Shown one piece after another: positions 1 to 10,918 of a stretch of DNA of 64,000 nucleotides. Numbering within the stretch: the first letter of the stretch is position 1; the number at the start of each line of letters is the position of its first letter. The position numbers and the translations under genes are program-made. The stretch is taken from positions 53,561 through 117,560 of the forward strand of contig JAPEVF010000084.1 in the NCBI GenBank assembly GCA_029747585.1, given 5' to 3'. The stretch comes from Pleurotus djamor. Lineage: Eukaryota; Basidiomycota; Agaricomycetes; Agaricales; Pleurotaceae. The notes under the pieces were generated by a model, which saw only the letters and a list, made by a program, of their open reading frames with translations, had not been told where the DNA came from and did not search any database.

Positions 1-131
1 TGATTGACTTGATAAGTGGCACTTACATCGTCACCCCAGATGTCCTCAGATTCACGGTACTTCAATCCTTCCTTTGCTTTACTCCACCGCACGATACTCA
101 AGTTCTCTCACTCATCAGTTCCTCGAACCCC

Positions 132-989
132 ATGTCTATCTTGGAAGATTCTCCGATCTTCCACCCGCCAGCCGATGTCATTGATCGCATCGTGAAAGCC
201 GTCGCGTCTTCGAGCCATTATCAAACGGAAGGTACCCCAATCGTTAACACAAGCACCTCCAGCTTTGTTACCACCATCGATCTCGGTGGTGAACGCCGAT
301 TCGTCAAGTGCGGAGCTGACGTGGCCGTCTATGAAGCCCTTTCTATGGAATTTGTCCGGTCTTCGACGAGCATCCCCGTGCCTAAACTCTTCGCTGTGTT
401 CTCCCATTCTGATTGGACCTACATCGTCATGGAGTACATCAAGGCAGATACACTTGACAGCGCCCAGTTCTCCATGACTCCAGAGCAACTCTTTTCAGTG
501 GCTCATGAACTCAAGGGCTTTGTCTCGCAGCTCAAGACTCTTTCCTCCAAGCACGCTACTCCTCTCACTGCCCTCGGAGCCTGGCCCTCAGGCCCGTATC
601 GCAATGTTTACTTCCAAGGCATACGTCCTAATCAAGCTTTCCGCACTATGCGCGAGTTCTACGGGTACTGGCTTGGCCGTTTGACCCACGGAGACCAGGA
701 GGAACTGCGCCTCGATTCTCTCGCAACGGCGACATATTCTCCAACACTGACGCATGGCGACCTTTCACCCCGAAATATTCTCGTCCAAGACGGCAAAGTA
801 ATCGCCGTTCTCGACTGGGAAACATTTGGGTGGTACCCCGACTTTTGGGAGTATATGGCCGCACTCCGATCCGCATGGTCTCTCAGTTGGATGAACAGCC
901 TTGAGCAATGCTTTGGGAAGATCCCTCAGACAGGTGGTCGTTTCTTGTCGATCGTTCACTCTGCATTGTCTCCAAGTCCTCAGAATTAA
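132..989 (+). CDS. APH/choline-kinase-like phosphotransferase
   Basis: A 285-residue protein read from the first in-frame ATG (132); the open frame extends upstream only through non-ATG codons. The kinase-like catalytic loop is clear: 'HGDLSPRNILV' (invariant H-G-D and N), followed by 'VLDWETFGWYPDFWEY', the metal-binding D of the phosphotransferase (APH) fold. An N-lobe segment 'RRFVKCG' and hinge-like 'YIVMEYI' precede it. By family knowledge it would phosphorylate a small molecule, but the substrate cannot be told from sequence; fungi carry many such paralogues. No signal peptide or membrane segment is seen. It may have an unrecognised 3' intron, because the C-terminus after the WEYMAAL motif is short. 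The next gene downstream is convergent. Confidence 0.8.
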   Translation: MSILEDSPIFHPPADVIDRIVKAVASSSHYQTEGTPIVNTSTSSFVTTIDLGGERRFVKCGADVAVYEALSMEFVRSSTSIPVPKLFAVFSHSDWTYIVMEYIKADTLDSAQFSMTPEQLFSVAHELKGFVSQLKTLSSKHATPLTALGAWPSGPYRNVYFQGIRPNQAFRTMREFYGYWLGRLTHGDQEELRLDSLATATYSPTLTHGDLSPRNILVQDGKVIAVLDWETFGWYPDFWEYMAALRSAWSLSWMNSLEQCFGKIPQTGGRFLSIVHSALSPSPQN

Positions 990-1074
990 TGATCCACACT
1001 ACGCTATCACATAACACAATTGTCCTGATTCTATGTACTGTCCGTTGCACTTGTTCTGTCATTCCGTATTCTTC

Positions 1075-1851
1075 TTACCATGGCACCTCTTTTCCGGCCC
1101 AATCCCAAACCTTCCCTCTCTGGTTGACTTGCAATTGCTCAACGACGCCCACCACCTTCTCTGCAGCGTCCTCTGGCGTGAACGCTTTGTCTTTCACGTC
1201 CTTGCTATCCCAAAAACCTTTGCTCAAGTCCGTCTTGACCGTGCCAGGGTGCATTCCGACACACATCGCCTGTGTTTTGTTCATCGCCAACTGCAAGTCG
1301 AACGTTTTGATAACTTGATTGAGCGCCGCCTTGGAAGAGCGATAAGAATACCATCCTCCCCGTTGGTTGTCTTGTATGGAACCAACGCGAGCGGACATAT
1401 GCACCCATTTGGTTGGTTCGTCGAGCTGGGCCCTTTGGTTGGGCAAGAAGCGAGAGAAATGCTTGATGAGCAAGAGGTGGGAGATGACGTTGATCTGGAA
1501 AGTTTCTGTGATGTCCCTTGCGTTCAAGTCGGCTGGCTGCTTCTCTGGGTGTAGGATTCCTCCGGTGAAGAAGGCGGTATGGATGGATGCGTCGTCTGGG
1601 ACTTGCTTAGCAAGTGAATCTGCTGCTGCAGCGATGCTTTCTTCAGATGTCAGGTCGAGCTTCAAAAGTCGCAGTCTATCGCCATCCACGCCCTTGAGAG
1701 GCGATAGTATCCTCTCTCGTATTTCATCCTTGTTGTCAGCTCGATGGGTCGCGAACAGCGGTAAGTCGGTGGTTTTGAGTAAGTGGCGTGTAATCGCGAG
1801 CGAGAGACCTCTGGTCGAAGGAGACACCAGTAAGAAGCGGTTGATGGACAT
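1075..1851 (-). CDS. Short-chain dehydrogenase/reductase
   Basis: A single-exon, 258-residue protein starting at the ATG at 1851; the open frame continues 28 codons upstream but is less likely coding. The classical SDR catalytic set is present: 'SARVGS' supplies the Ser and 'YRSSKAALN' the Tyr-x3-Lys pair, with 'HPGTVKTDLS' after it. The usual N-terminal cofactor motif TGxxxGxG is replaced by 'SPSTRGLSLAI', as in the C-factor-like SDR subgroup with an atypical dinucleotide site. Predicted cytosolic NAD(P)H oxidoreductase; substrate unknown. It is transcribed divergently from the small mitochondrial-type gene at 2183, with about 330 bp between the two start codons. Confidence 0.85.
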   Translation of the reverse strand: MSINRFLLVSPSTRGLSLAITRHLLKTTDLPLFATHRADNKDEIRERILSPLKGVDGDRLRLLKLDLTSEESIAAAADSLAKQVPDDASIHTAFFTGGILHPEKQPADLNARDITETFQINVISHLLLIKHFSRFLPNQRAQLDEPTKWVHMSARVGSIQDNQRGGWYSYRSSKAALNQVIKTFDLQLAMNKTQAMCVGMHPGTVKTDLSKGFWDSKDVKDKAFTPEDAAEKVVGVVEQLQVNQRGKVWDWAGKEVPW

Positions 1852-2182
1852 AATGGTGGTATAAAGGCAAGAAGGGTAGGCCACCGAAGCTTGGACTCGC
1901 CTCCATCGTCGATCCTCCCCCCGCCAGCGCGTCATTCGCTTCTAATCTCCTATCTCTTGATTATGGCCCCTGTCTGACGAGGTCTTCCATTATCCATGCA
2001 AGAATCGAGCACATACTAGTTCTTTACAGCTTTTATTGGTAATAGAGTAACAGAAGAGAATCAGAGAATCGAGCTAGTGACTGGACGCGAACACCATCTC
2101 AGGCTCATCTTAGGAACATCTCTCCTATGTCTTCTTAGGAGCTGCTCAATTCGAGTTTGGATTTGGAACTCCGCAGAAGCAT

Positions 2183-2538
2183 ATGCTCTCCACCTACAGA
2201 CTCACTGTGCTCAGGACATCCCGGACGGTCTTCGCCGCACCTCAGTCGTTTATTCAAAGCAGAGGTGCTCGCTCAAGGCCTCGGGCTGGTGGCGGATGGT
2301 CTAGCGACCCGTTGGCTCAAGATGAGAGACTCCTCAAAGTGAGTTTTCGACCTGCAATCCGACATGCGTCGCGTCTAACTTTACATGCCTTCTCCAGAAA
2401 CTTGAAGACCAACTCTCACGCGTAAAAGAGAAGATACGACGCGAGGAGGAAGAGGAGGAGCGTAAAGCGCACGCTGCGGCAGAAGCATTTGCTCTTTCGA
2501 AAAAGGGAGAGGCGGAGGATTTCGCGCTTGCGAGTTGA
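2183..2538 (+). CDS. Small mitochondrial-type coiled-coil protein
   Basis: Two exons (2183-2338 and 2398-2538) joined over a 59-nt GTGAGT..CCAG intron give a 98-residue protein. The first ~40 residues are rich in Arg/Ser/Thr and lack acidic residues, as in a mitochondrial presequence. The remainder ('LEDQLSRVKEKIRREEEEEE' onward) is a charged amphipathic helix likely to form a coiled coil. The layout (targeting peptide plus one long helix, about 100 residues) resembles mitochondrial ATPase inhibitor proteins, but I see no diagnostic IF1 motif, so I do not name it. It lies directly upstream of the METTL3 gene on the same strand. Confidence 0.6.
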
Positions 2539-2766
2539 GTTGCACGATCATTCCTCTGTTCGATCACTCATTATAGCTCTCGACCTAGATCATAATGCGT
2601 ACTTCTGGGATCACGTCTTGAACGATGCTGACCGACACCAGCTTGGCTCTGTAGGCGTTGAATCAAGTACGTCCTATATTGCACCCAAAGAAACTGGCGA
2701 ACTCACACCAATTAAACCCCACTAGTGGAAGACTTGTACACTGTTTACCGTGAAGCCGAAGACGCC

Positions 2767-5061
2767 ATGCAACGACCACCATTCCCTCCGCTGACAGGAC
2801 TTGATTCTCGGCTGCAAACTGCGCACGCTGTGTATAATAGCATCCCCGAGAAGATTGGACGCGTCACGAGGGCTACACAGCGGAAGGGTATATGGTGGTA
2901 GAACTCGCCGACAATATGTCATGGAATCACTTCACTGGGTGGGATGGCTATCCCAGCTCTCTATAAACGAACGGGCTGTCTGTTGGCTTTCGGACCTCCC
3001 GACGAATGCACTGGGAGTTTAATCGAATATTGCCCCACCCCTAATAACTCACGAGAATACAATCGCTTACGTAGTTGCCTTCTCATTGCACTTCATGTCG
3101 AGCGAGTCGCTCAAGTTACTAGCTTCAACGGCCTTACTCTCTTTCTTTCGTGACCAACATGTATCAACTCCCATAACGTCTATGCAACTTCTGCTTCAGG
3201 TGATTGGGTTCCACCCACCCGAAGGCTTGTTCCCACCAACATCCCCAGTGCCTCGATTCCGCATTCTCGATAAACCCAAGTTCGAGGCTATCCTACGCGA
3301 CCTCTCTCACTCTTGGGAACATGGGTCAATCACTCTGTCCGAGGAGGGTGATGAGGTGACCGTGATGGAGGTCCAATTCATCGACGAAGCACCTCCGACA
3401 TTGACGCGTAAACGGAAGAGGATTATTGATGAAGATGCTGACTCTGCTGCTGGAGATGATGATGAACAAGGGGACGATCTGGCAGACAGCCTTCCCGTGT
3501 CTATGTTGGGTACGTTAAGCAAGGAACTGCGAGACGTATACACGATTCTCCAGAAGAGTACGGCGAAGGGAAGGCTCCTGGCTGAACAGGTACGTTGACT
3601 TGTCGTTTACCCTTCTGAGAGGTATCCTGACCAATGCCCTCTTCAGTTTCGCTCCCGCGATGAGAGCTTTGACCCCATCTGTGCCCATGTCACCAAAGAC
3701 GACTGCGCGAAGGCTCGTCGAACTGAATCACCAAACCCTTCGACAGGTCCTGACACTATCTGTAGTCTCGTTCACTTCCGACCGCTCATTCGTGCTCACA
3801 CCGACGCCTCGCTCGGCCACTGTTCCTACCTAAATACATGTTACTCCGAACCGACGTATGCGCAATCCCCTTCGATACCACCGTTCCCTGGCTCCGCGCA
3901 TAGTCACGGTGTCGCACCTCCCAATTCCCGCGTTCCGAGTTCTCTACCTTCTGGTCTTGGAGCTGGAGGTCGTGGAAAGGAAAAGGCACCTTGTCGATAT
4001 CTACATTATGAGATAGATTGGGATGAACGTGACGCTGAATCGGCCCCTCCACGGCATAAAGCCGTAACAAAACAGCCCTTTAAGCTAGAACTTGGTCTGG
4101 GACCTGACGGCATGAACAAGCGCATTGTAAGAGACCCTAGCTTTCTCTGATTAGTGATTGACGAACCTACGCCTTGCTAGTACCCTCCGCAGTGGATAAA
4201 CTGCGACCTCCGGACATTCGACTGTTCAGTCCTTGGGAAATTTCATGTCATAATGGCAGATCCTCCTTGGGACATCCACATGAACGTTTGTGCTCTACCA
4301 CTCTTCTGTTTTTGGTTAGCACCGTGTTGAGCGAGTTCCACAGCTGCCCTATGGAACAATGACGGATGATGAAATGCGTTCTATGCCTTTACCAACACTA
4401 CAAGATGAGGGTTTACTCTTCCTCTGGGTAACGAGTCGTGCTCTTGAAGCTGGAAGAGAGTGCATGCGTGCTTGGGGGTATACACGAGTTGACGAAGTAG
4501 TATGGGTCAAAACTAACCAAGTGAGAAACGCTTCTACCTCTACGTCTGGTTTTTTCATCACTCATCGAGTACTATCTCAGCTTCAACGTGTCATACGAAC
4601 AGGACGAACAGGTCACTGGCTCAACCACACCAAAGAGCACATCCTAGTCGGTGTGAAGACTGTCACTGACGCGTCTGGCGCGCTCAAGTTTCCTTCCTGG
4701 GCCAATCGTGGTTTGGACACGGATGTCATTGTATCCGAAGTCCGTGAGACCAGTCGAAAACCAGAGGAAGTGTATGGTGTTATTGAAAGGATGTGCCCTG
4801 GCGGTCGGAAGATAGAGATCTTTGGAAGGAAGCACAATACTCGGGCAGGGTGCGTAGGAACTTCGTTCGTTGGGTTTGGCAAAGACTTATATCGAGTAGG
4901 TGGTTGACGTTGGGGAACCAGCTTGGCGGAGACCAGATTTACGACGAAGATTTAGCTGCTAGGATTCAGGCAAAGTACGTGTCATCGAGCATCTATCGGA
5001 ATCGTCTCACAACGCCCCGACCAGATATCCTGAAAGGAAAATCACCGTAGCAGGTCAATGA
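2767..5061 (+). CDS. IME4: METTL3/Ime4-type mRNA m6A methyltransferase
   Basis: Catalytic subunit of the N6-adenosine RNA methyltransferase, which acts on mRNA in the nucleus with S-adenosylmethionine. Well-supported exons: to 3589, 3647-4126, 4181-4285, 4344-4520, 4581-4849, 4900-4974 and 5025-5061. Exon 3647-4126 carries the Cys/His region shared with METTL3 ('CAHVTKDDC', '[15 protein letters not shown]', 'CRYLHYEID'). Next come 'QWINCDLR', the catalytic '[10 protein letters not shown]', '[12 protein letters not shown]', '[10 protein letters not shown]' and the SAM-site '[17 protein letters not shown]'. The N-terminal exons are unclear. An ATG at 2767 opens a coding-like stretch to about 2887. 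Another in-frame ATG lies at 3095 inside the long exon, and a Met codon could also be made across an intron ending at 2725. The neighbour HEM1 converges with 135 bp between. Confidence 0.88.
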
Positions 5062-5196
5062 CTTAGAGATACACTTCCAAAGATACCCAATTTAACGTAT
5101 TGGATTTCGGACAACGATGGTAACGACAATTACTTGGACAAATGAGAACGAATGTGTGTATGTATGCGTGTATGTGTAGGTAGGTATGAAAACCCG

Positions 5197-7483
5197 TTAA
5201 GCAGAAACGGCGACGGTGGCCGTCGATGAGAGTGGGACCTCAGACAAAGGCACCTGGGGGAGAGTGCCAGTGCGAAGGTTCAGGCCTCCATTCAGAAGCG
5301 CAGCTTCAAGGACGCGGGTGGCTTCGAGGAGTTGCTCGGTATCGGTCTTCTGCCTCTTGCCTTCACCGACAGGTCCAGAGATAGCACCAAGGAGATGGTC
5401 AAACCGTGCGCGAGCGGCTGCAACAGCCTTCTCATCCACCACAGCTTTCTGACCGTCCCGAAGAGTGCGCGGGGTCGTGTTATCGGCGAAGCCCAGTTGG
5501 TCATCAGTCCAAATTGGTTCGACAGGTTCTTGGTTGGGGAGGCCAACACCAGCGCGACCACCGAGTTGTTTCCAGTCCGCGAGACGATTAATTCCAAGTT
5601 CCGTGAACACTTGATCAACAGCGCCGATGAGGTGATCCATTTGCTCAGCCGTGTGACGTGGGGTGACCGTGATTCTCAGACGCTCTTCGCCAACGGCGAC
5701 GGTGGGGTAGTTAATGGATTGGACGTAAATGTTGTGTTCAGCGAGCAACTTGTCGGAAGCGGCCTTAGCGAGGGCGGCATCACCAACGAGGACGGGGACG
5801 ATATGCGAGGGACCGGGGCTATCACATGAAATAAGAAAAAANGGAGGGCCTGGAAAGAGACTGGAACTTACACGACGGGGATATCAATGTCTGCAAAGCG
5901 ACGCTTGACCTCCCGAACATTGACCTGTTTGAGTTGCCTGTCACCAACGTATTCCGACTGATAGGCGACGCTGGCACGAGCACCAGCGATGACTGCTGGG
6001 GGCAAGGAAGTGGTGAAGATGAAACCGGGAGCGTATGACCGTATCATGTCGACGAATTCTTCTGAGCCAGCGATGTAACCACCAACAGCACCGTAAGACT
6101 TTCCGAGAGTACCTGAGGTAGGAACACGGTCAGACTCTACTGCGCTGCCAGATGGGGGAAGATGCTTACCCGTGATGATATCAATTCGGTCCATTACGGA
6201 GCCTTTGATTGGTTCTGGGCTGCGACCAGCGGCCTTATGCGCCTCGTAATCGAGATGCTCAGCTACACCAGCACCTCGGGGTCCGTAAAGACCGACAGCG
6301 TGGACCTCATCGAGGAAGGTCAAAGCCCCGTATTGTTCGGCAAGATCACATATCTCCTTGATGGGGCCAATGCTACCGCACATGGAGTAGACACTCTCAA
6401 AGGCGATGATTTTGGGAGTTTCCTTTGGATATTGCTTGAGCTTCGATTCGAGGTCCTCCAAATCGTTATGATTGAAGATAACGCGCTTAGCAGTCGAGTG
6501 TCGCATGCCCTGAATCATGGATGCATGGTTCATCCTGTCAGAGAAAATGACACACCCGGGTAATTTTGTACCCAAGGTAGAGAGTGTAGCATCGTTCGCG
6601 ACATAGCAGGACGAGAACACGAGAGCAGCATCCTTGCGGTGAAGAGCGGCAAGTTCGCTTTCCAACCCCAGGTGCATGGCTCCATTTCCAGCAATGTTAC
6701 GGGTACCACCAGCGCCGTGGCCGTACTTGTCTAAGGTACGACTAGATAGGATATCAGTACATCAAATGTTGGATCTGACGGTGATTTTAATACGCACTGC
6801 ATGGTCTCCAACACGACAGGATTATTGCCCATCCCCAAATAGTCATTGGCGCACCAGACCTCGACCTCTTCGGTGACAGCGCTGGTGTGAGCGATAGGGA
6901 ACTTTTTGGCAAGTCTGTTGATATTGTTGAAGTAGCGGTAAGACTTGTCCTTGTGTTTCTTCTCAAGCTCGTTGACGTAGAACTGCTCGTAATCGAAGCC
7001 GGAAGTGGCCGGTTTGGTCTGAGCGGATGCGCTTGTGCCCTGTTGGGTTGCGGCTTTGTGGAATGGACAGCCAGCGGCAGCAGCGTCCTTCGAAGGCGTA
7101 ACATGAGATGCGTGGGCTGCCGCAGCCTTCTTGGCCGCCGCCGCCGCTAGATCCTCAGCCATTTGGGCAGCCTTCCGAGCCGCCGAAGCATGGGGGCACA
7201 TTTCGACGGTAGCACCTGGGGGAGGGAAGACACCCTGCTGCTTGTGGATTTGCTCAACCTCAGCATTTCCTGCGACGCTGGCGTAGCCGGCGACGAGCTG
7301 CATGGAACGAGTGTTGAGAGCTGGGCCCATTACCGGGCAGCTGGTCGCCTTCTCGGTCAACACGGAAATAGACGGGAATCGGGGGGACAGCGAAGTGCAT
7401 AGCGTACGCAGCGTCGACGTTTTGGTTCTGTGGAGGTACGGGCAGGCAGCCTTGAATCTGGTGAGGGAGGAGAGCTTGTCCAT
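5197..7483 (-). CDS. HEM1: 5-aminolevulinate synthase, mitochondrial
   Basis: First enzyme of heme synthesis: glycine plus succinyl-CoA to 5-aminolevulinate, in the mitochondrial matrix, PLP-dependent. Exons on the minus strand are 6798-7483, 6170-6741, 5872-6112 and 5197-5818, with introns of 53-57 nt; they join in frame to 706 residues. Recognition motifs are 'CANDYLGMG', '[15 protein letters not shown]', '[17 protein letters not shown]', the PLP lysine in '[12 protein letters not shown]', and '[11 protein letters not shown]'. The long N-terminus contains Cys-Pro heme-regulatory motifs ('SCPVMGP', 'MCPHAS', 'GCPFHK'), plus 'ACPYLHRT' near the start, suggesting heme feedback on import or activity. 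An Ala/Lys-rich linker follows them. One N lies in the last intron. Confidence 0.95.
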
Positions 7484-7682
7484 GGTGGGCGAGCGAAAAA
7501 GTGAAATCACAAGTTGACGAATTCGAGCCTCTTAAGGTAACGCGAGTAACAGGCATTATGTAACTGGCCGGTGAAATCGAAGCCCGTTCATTGGTTGGCG
7601 GCGGCGCATGAATCAAACCCCCCCACTCTCTTTCTCCGGATAATTTTAGACCAAGAATACATACAACGCCTAGAGAATAGAT

Positions 7683-9399
7683 TTACAGAGATCCCAGGCA
7701 ACTCTCAATCACATCAACCGCATAATCGACTTCCTCCTTGCCCACGTTCAGACTCGGTACAAGTCGAACTGCATCCTTCCCGGCAGTCAAGATGAACAGC
7801 CCACGCTCTCGGGCCATACTCACGACTTGCCCTGGAATATTCTCATCTCGAAATCCAAGCCCAAGGATTAGCCCACGTCCCCTGACGTTACTCTCCAGGA
7901 TATTCGGGAACCATTTCGGCAGCAACTCCAAACGACTGATTAAATACGCGCTTGTCTCGTTGATGTGAGCTACCATGGGCCGAGCAGATAACCGAGACAG
8001 GACGTGGTGTCCAACGGCACACGCAAGGGGTGATCCCCCGAAAGTAGTCCCATGCGTTCCTGCAGAGCAAAGAAATGCATGGTCATGCGCTCAGTCTAGG
8101 GGCAAGCCAAGGCCTCTCCTCACCTGGGGTCATCGTATCGCTGACGCTGTCCCTAAGCAATACCGCCCCAATGGGATATCCATTTGCCAGCGGTTTCGCC
8201 ATTGTAATTATATCCGGATGGCATTCCACGGGCAAATTTGAGTGTGCCCATAAACTTCCGCTTCTGTAGAGTCCGCACTATACCCATCATGTCTCGTCAA
8301 TGATAGCACATCATTCTTCACACCTAGTTTGACTCACCTGGATCTCGTCATAGATCAAAACGGCACCTACTTCATCGCATTTCTTGCGGAGAGCCTTGAG
8401 CCATTCCACCTGGGCCAAACCAATACCACCTTCGCCCTGAATCGGCTCTAAGATGACGGCACAAGTCTGTTCCGTGACAAGGTTTTCAATACAACCAAAA
8501 TCATTGAAACTGCCAACATCCACGCCAGGTATGAGCGGGAGGAACGGCTTTTGATATTTTGGGTTGGAAGTGATGCTAAGCGCACCCATACTCCTGCCGT
8601 GGAATGAATGCTCGAAGCATAGGATCCGTGTTTTGTCGCAAGCTTCGTCATCCCATTGACGGCCTGGGTGGGCTGCGGCCCATCGTTCCTTGCCAACTTT
8701 TCGTGCGACTTTCAACGCACCCTCGTTCGCTTCCGTTCCTGAGTTGGAGAAAAACACTTTTGCACTCCCCAAGCTATCATCAGCCTGACCATTGGGGAAC
8801 CCAAGGCCGCCTTCCTTGGCTGTGAGCGTTACCAGAAGCTCGGCAAGCTTGCCTGCCCATTCGTGATGGTAAACGTTACTTGTGTGAAGTAACTTCCCGG
8901 CTTGTTCACCGAGGACCTATATTGGCATAGTCAGCGGTGTTTTATATGGTGATATGCATGTTGCGGTAGATAGGCAATACCTTTGCAACTCCTTCATCCG
9001 CATGACCGAGTGCGTTGACGGCTATCCCGGCGCTGAAGTCAAGGTACTTTTTACCGTCGACGTCCCACACCCATGAACCTTTTCCATGGCTCAGTGCAAA
9101 CTGTGGGCGTGCATACACCGGCAAGATATATTTTGAGGATCGGTCAAGGATAGCCGATGTCCGTTCGCTAATAGCTGACGTGGAGTGCGTAGGACTTTTG
9201 TATTTCGTGGAAGGCTCTGTCGGGAGCGATGATATTGGCTAGGATCATGACTTGAGTGGATATTTACAGAGGCCAAGACAGGAGACCATACCTCGGATGC
9301 TACTGAAGATGCAAAACGAAATGTCCTTGTCCTGGACCTCGTCGCATAACGTCGCCCAGCAACGTTGAGGGCAGAAAGAGGAGGACGAGCCATGGTCAT
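7683..9399 (-). CDS. ARG8: Acetylornithine aminotransferase, mitochondrial
   Basis: Class III PLP aminotransferase of arginine synthesis, converting N-acetylglutamate semialdehyde to N-acetylornithine in mitochondria. Five exons (9292-9399, 8981-9214, 8338-8916, 8124-8277, 7683-8059) give 483 residues. The N-terminus is Arg/Ser-rich, as in a matrix-targeting peptide. Motifs seen: 'KYLDFSAGIAVNALGH', 'FFSNSGTEANE', 'FEHSFHGRSMGALS', 'EPIQGEGG', the Asp of 'LIYDEIQ', the PLP lysine in 'MAKPLANGYPIGA', and 'GTHGTTFGGSPLAC'. It lies tandem to HEM1 (199 bp from the HEM1 start codon). The start ATG at 9399 has a second ATG two codons later. Confidence 0.94.
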
Positions 9400-9658
9400 C
9401 GTGGTATGAAGACAAGTTCAAGGACCGTTTTACATAATTTGTTCAGGACCCTCCATCGAGTCACCAACCCTCCGTCACGACGAAATAACCTTCGCTCGGG
9501 TCTCACGACCATGCAACGAATAGCGTAAAACACTCTGGAAGATTGGACGCCGCGAGGAATGCTACATTCATTTCCAATATGATATATCAACACACTACAG
9601 TACGTAGGTATGCACAGTGACACAGCTAAAGTGCTACGCGTAGAAAGCATGGAGGAAA

Positions 9659-10875
9659 TTAGTCACTCCGTTCTGAGCCCGAGCGGGTACTAACAGACAT
9701 CGAGGAGTCTGAAGAAGCCGATCGACCGCGACGTCGTGGTGAAGACGAAGCGTCCCTTTTGCGGCTGTCCGGCGAACGACTTCGTCGCGGCGAGGGTGAA
9801 CGTGAGGCGTCACGTCGACGGGGAGGGGACATGGACACACTGCGGGGCCTACGGCGAGGGCTGGTAGAGCGACGCATGGGGCGTTTGGGAGAAGGCGAAC
9901 GAGACGAGATACGTCGTCGTGGAGGTGATGCAGAACGAGAGTTGGAACGGGGTCGGCGTTGCGAGCGAGGAGATGGAGAACGAGAATGGGAGGGTGATCG
10001 TGATCGACCCCGATTGCGGGGCGGAGGAGGAGGCATTCCCCGTCGGCTTGGAGGACTTCGTCTTCGCGGTCCGCTTCCATATGCGTCACGGTCGCCTCGA
10101 TCCCTGCCAGGCGGCGGGGGCGGGGGCGGCGCCATTCTGGCATCTTTACGCCGATAATCTGCGGCATCACGTTCTCTGCGCATGCGGTCCTCTTCCCTAC
10201 GTCTGAGTCGATCCCGCTCTCGCCTTTCGGCCTCCCATTTGGCCTTTTGCTCGACCATACGAGCTTGATCCTCTTTTCTCCGCTGTTCTTTTTCTTCTCG
10301 CTCAGCCATTCTCCTAGCCCTTATTTCTTCTTGTTTTTCTTTGTCAAATGCGTCACCTTCAGCGTAGTCTGACCTTGTGCCAAGTGCACGAGCCATCTTG
10401 CTCAATTCCGTCTTTTTGGCGGCAGCTAGGCCATGGGTATCGGAAGACTTCAAGTCTTTGGCAGAGGGAGCAAGGGAGGATAAATTCGCTAGCAGTTTTG
10501 TGCGCAATGCATTGACTTTTTCATCAATTTCGTCTTCGTCAACACTTGTCGTTTCGTGAGCAAAACGACCTAGGATAGTGAATCTGAACATACCCTTGGT
10601 CTTCCAGCTCAACTTGGAGCTCCAGGCACTTGACTTCGACCTTGCGTTTGCGCTCGTGTTCTAGTATGCCTTGGTCAGGCTCACGATGCTTGGGAGGGGC
10701 CGCATCCCAAGCACTTGCACGATCTTGTGCACTTTGATGGCTCCGAAGAGTTGAAAGATTGCGAACGACGTATCCATTTGTTCCGCTATAAGCAATATGA
10801 GCAATTCAACAGTAACCGACGGCGGCAAGCGACGTACCTTCCTCTCGGGGTGGTTAAACCGATACCGTTGTACAT
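9659..10875 (-). CDS. CWC21: Cwc21/SRRM2-type spliceosome factor
   Basis: Three exons (10838-10875, 10594-10785, 9659-10544) join in frame to 371 residues. The N-terminus '[19 protein letters not shown]' is the Cwc21/SRm300 signature, and the cwf21 domain follows ('[20 protein letters not shown]', then '[13 protein letters not shown]'). The C-terminal half is a low-complexity RS domain with many Arg-Ser and Ser-Pro pairs plus a poly-Pro tract, longer than in yeast Cwc21 and closer to metazoan SRRM2. In yeast the protein binds Prp8 and Snu114 near the spliceosome active site. The short first exon (38 nt) is easily missed. A hAT-type insertion begins 43 bp upstream of the start codon. Confidence 0.93.
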
Positions 10876-10910
10876 GGTGGTTCAGATGTCGAAGTCCGGC
10901 GTCTAAAGCG

Positions 10911-10918
10911 GCAGAGGT
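10911..10918 (+). repeat. 8-bp target-site duplication, left copy
   Basis: The sequence gcagaggt directly flanks the left terminal inverted repeat of the element at 10919-12160 and is repeated exactly at its right end (12161-12168). An 8-bp duplication is the hallmark of hAT-superfamily insertion. Confidence 0.88.

Noticed and set aside
9759..10157. Plus-strand frame rich in Gly, Glu and Arg
   Set aside because: Exact antisense of the CWC21 RS domain; the repetitive codons keep the other strand open.
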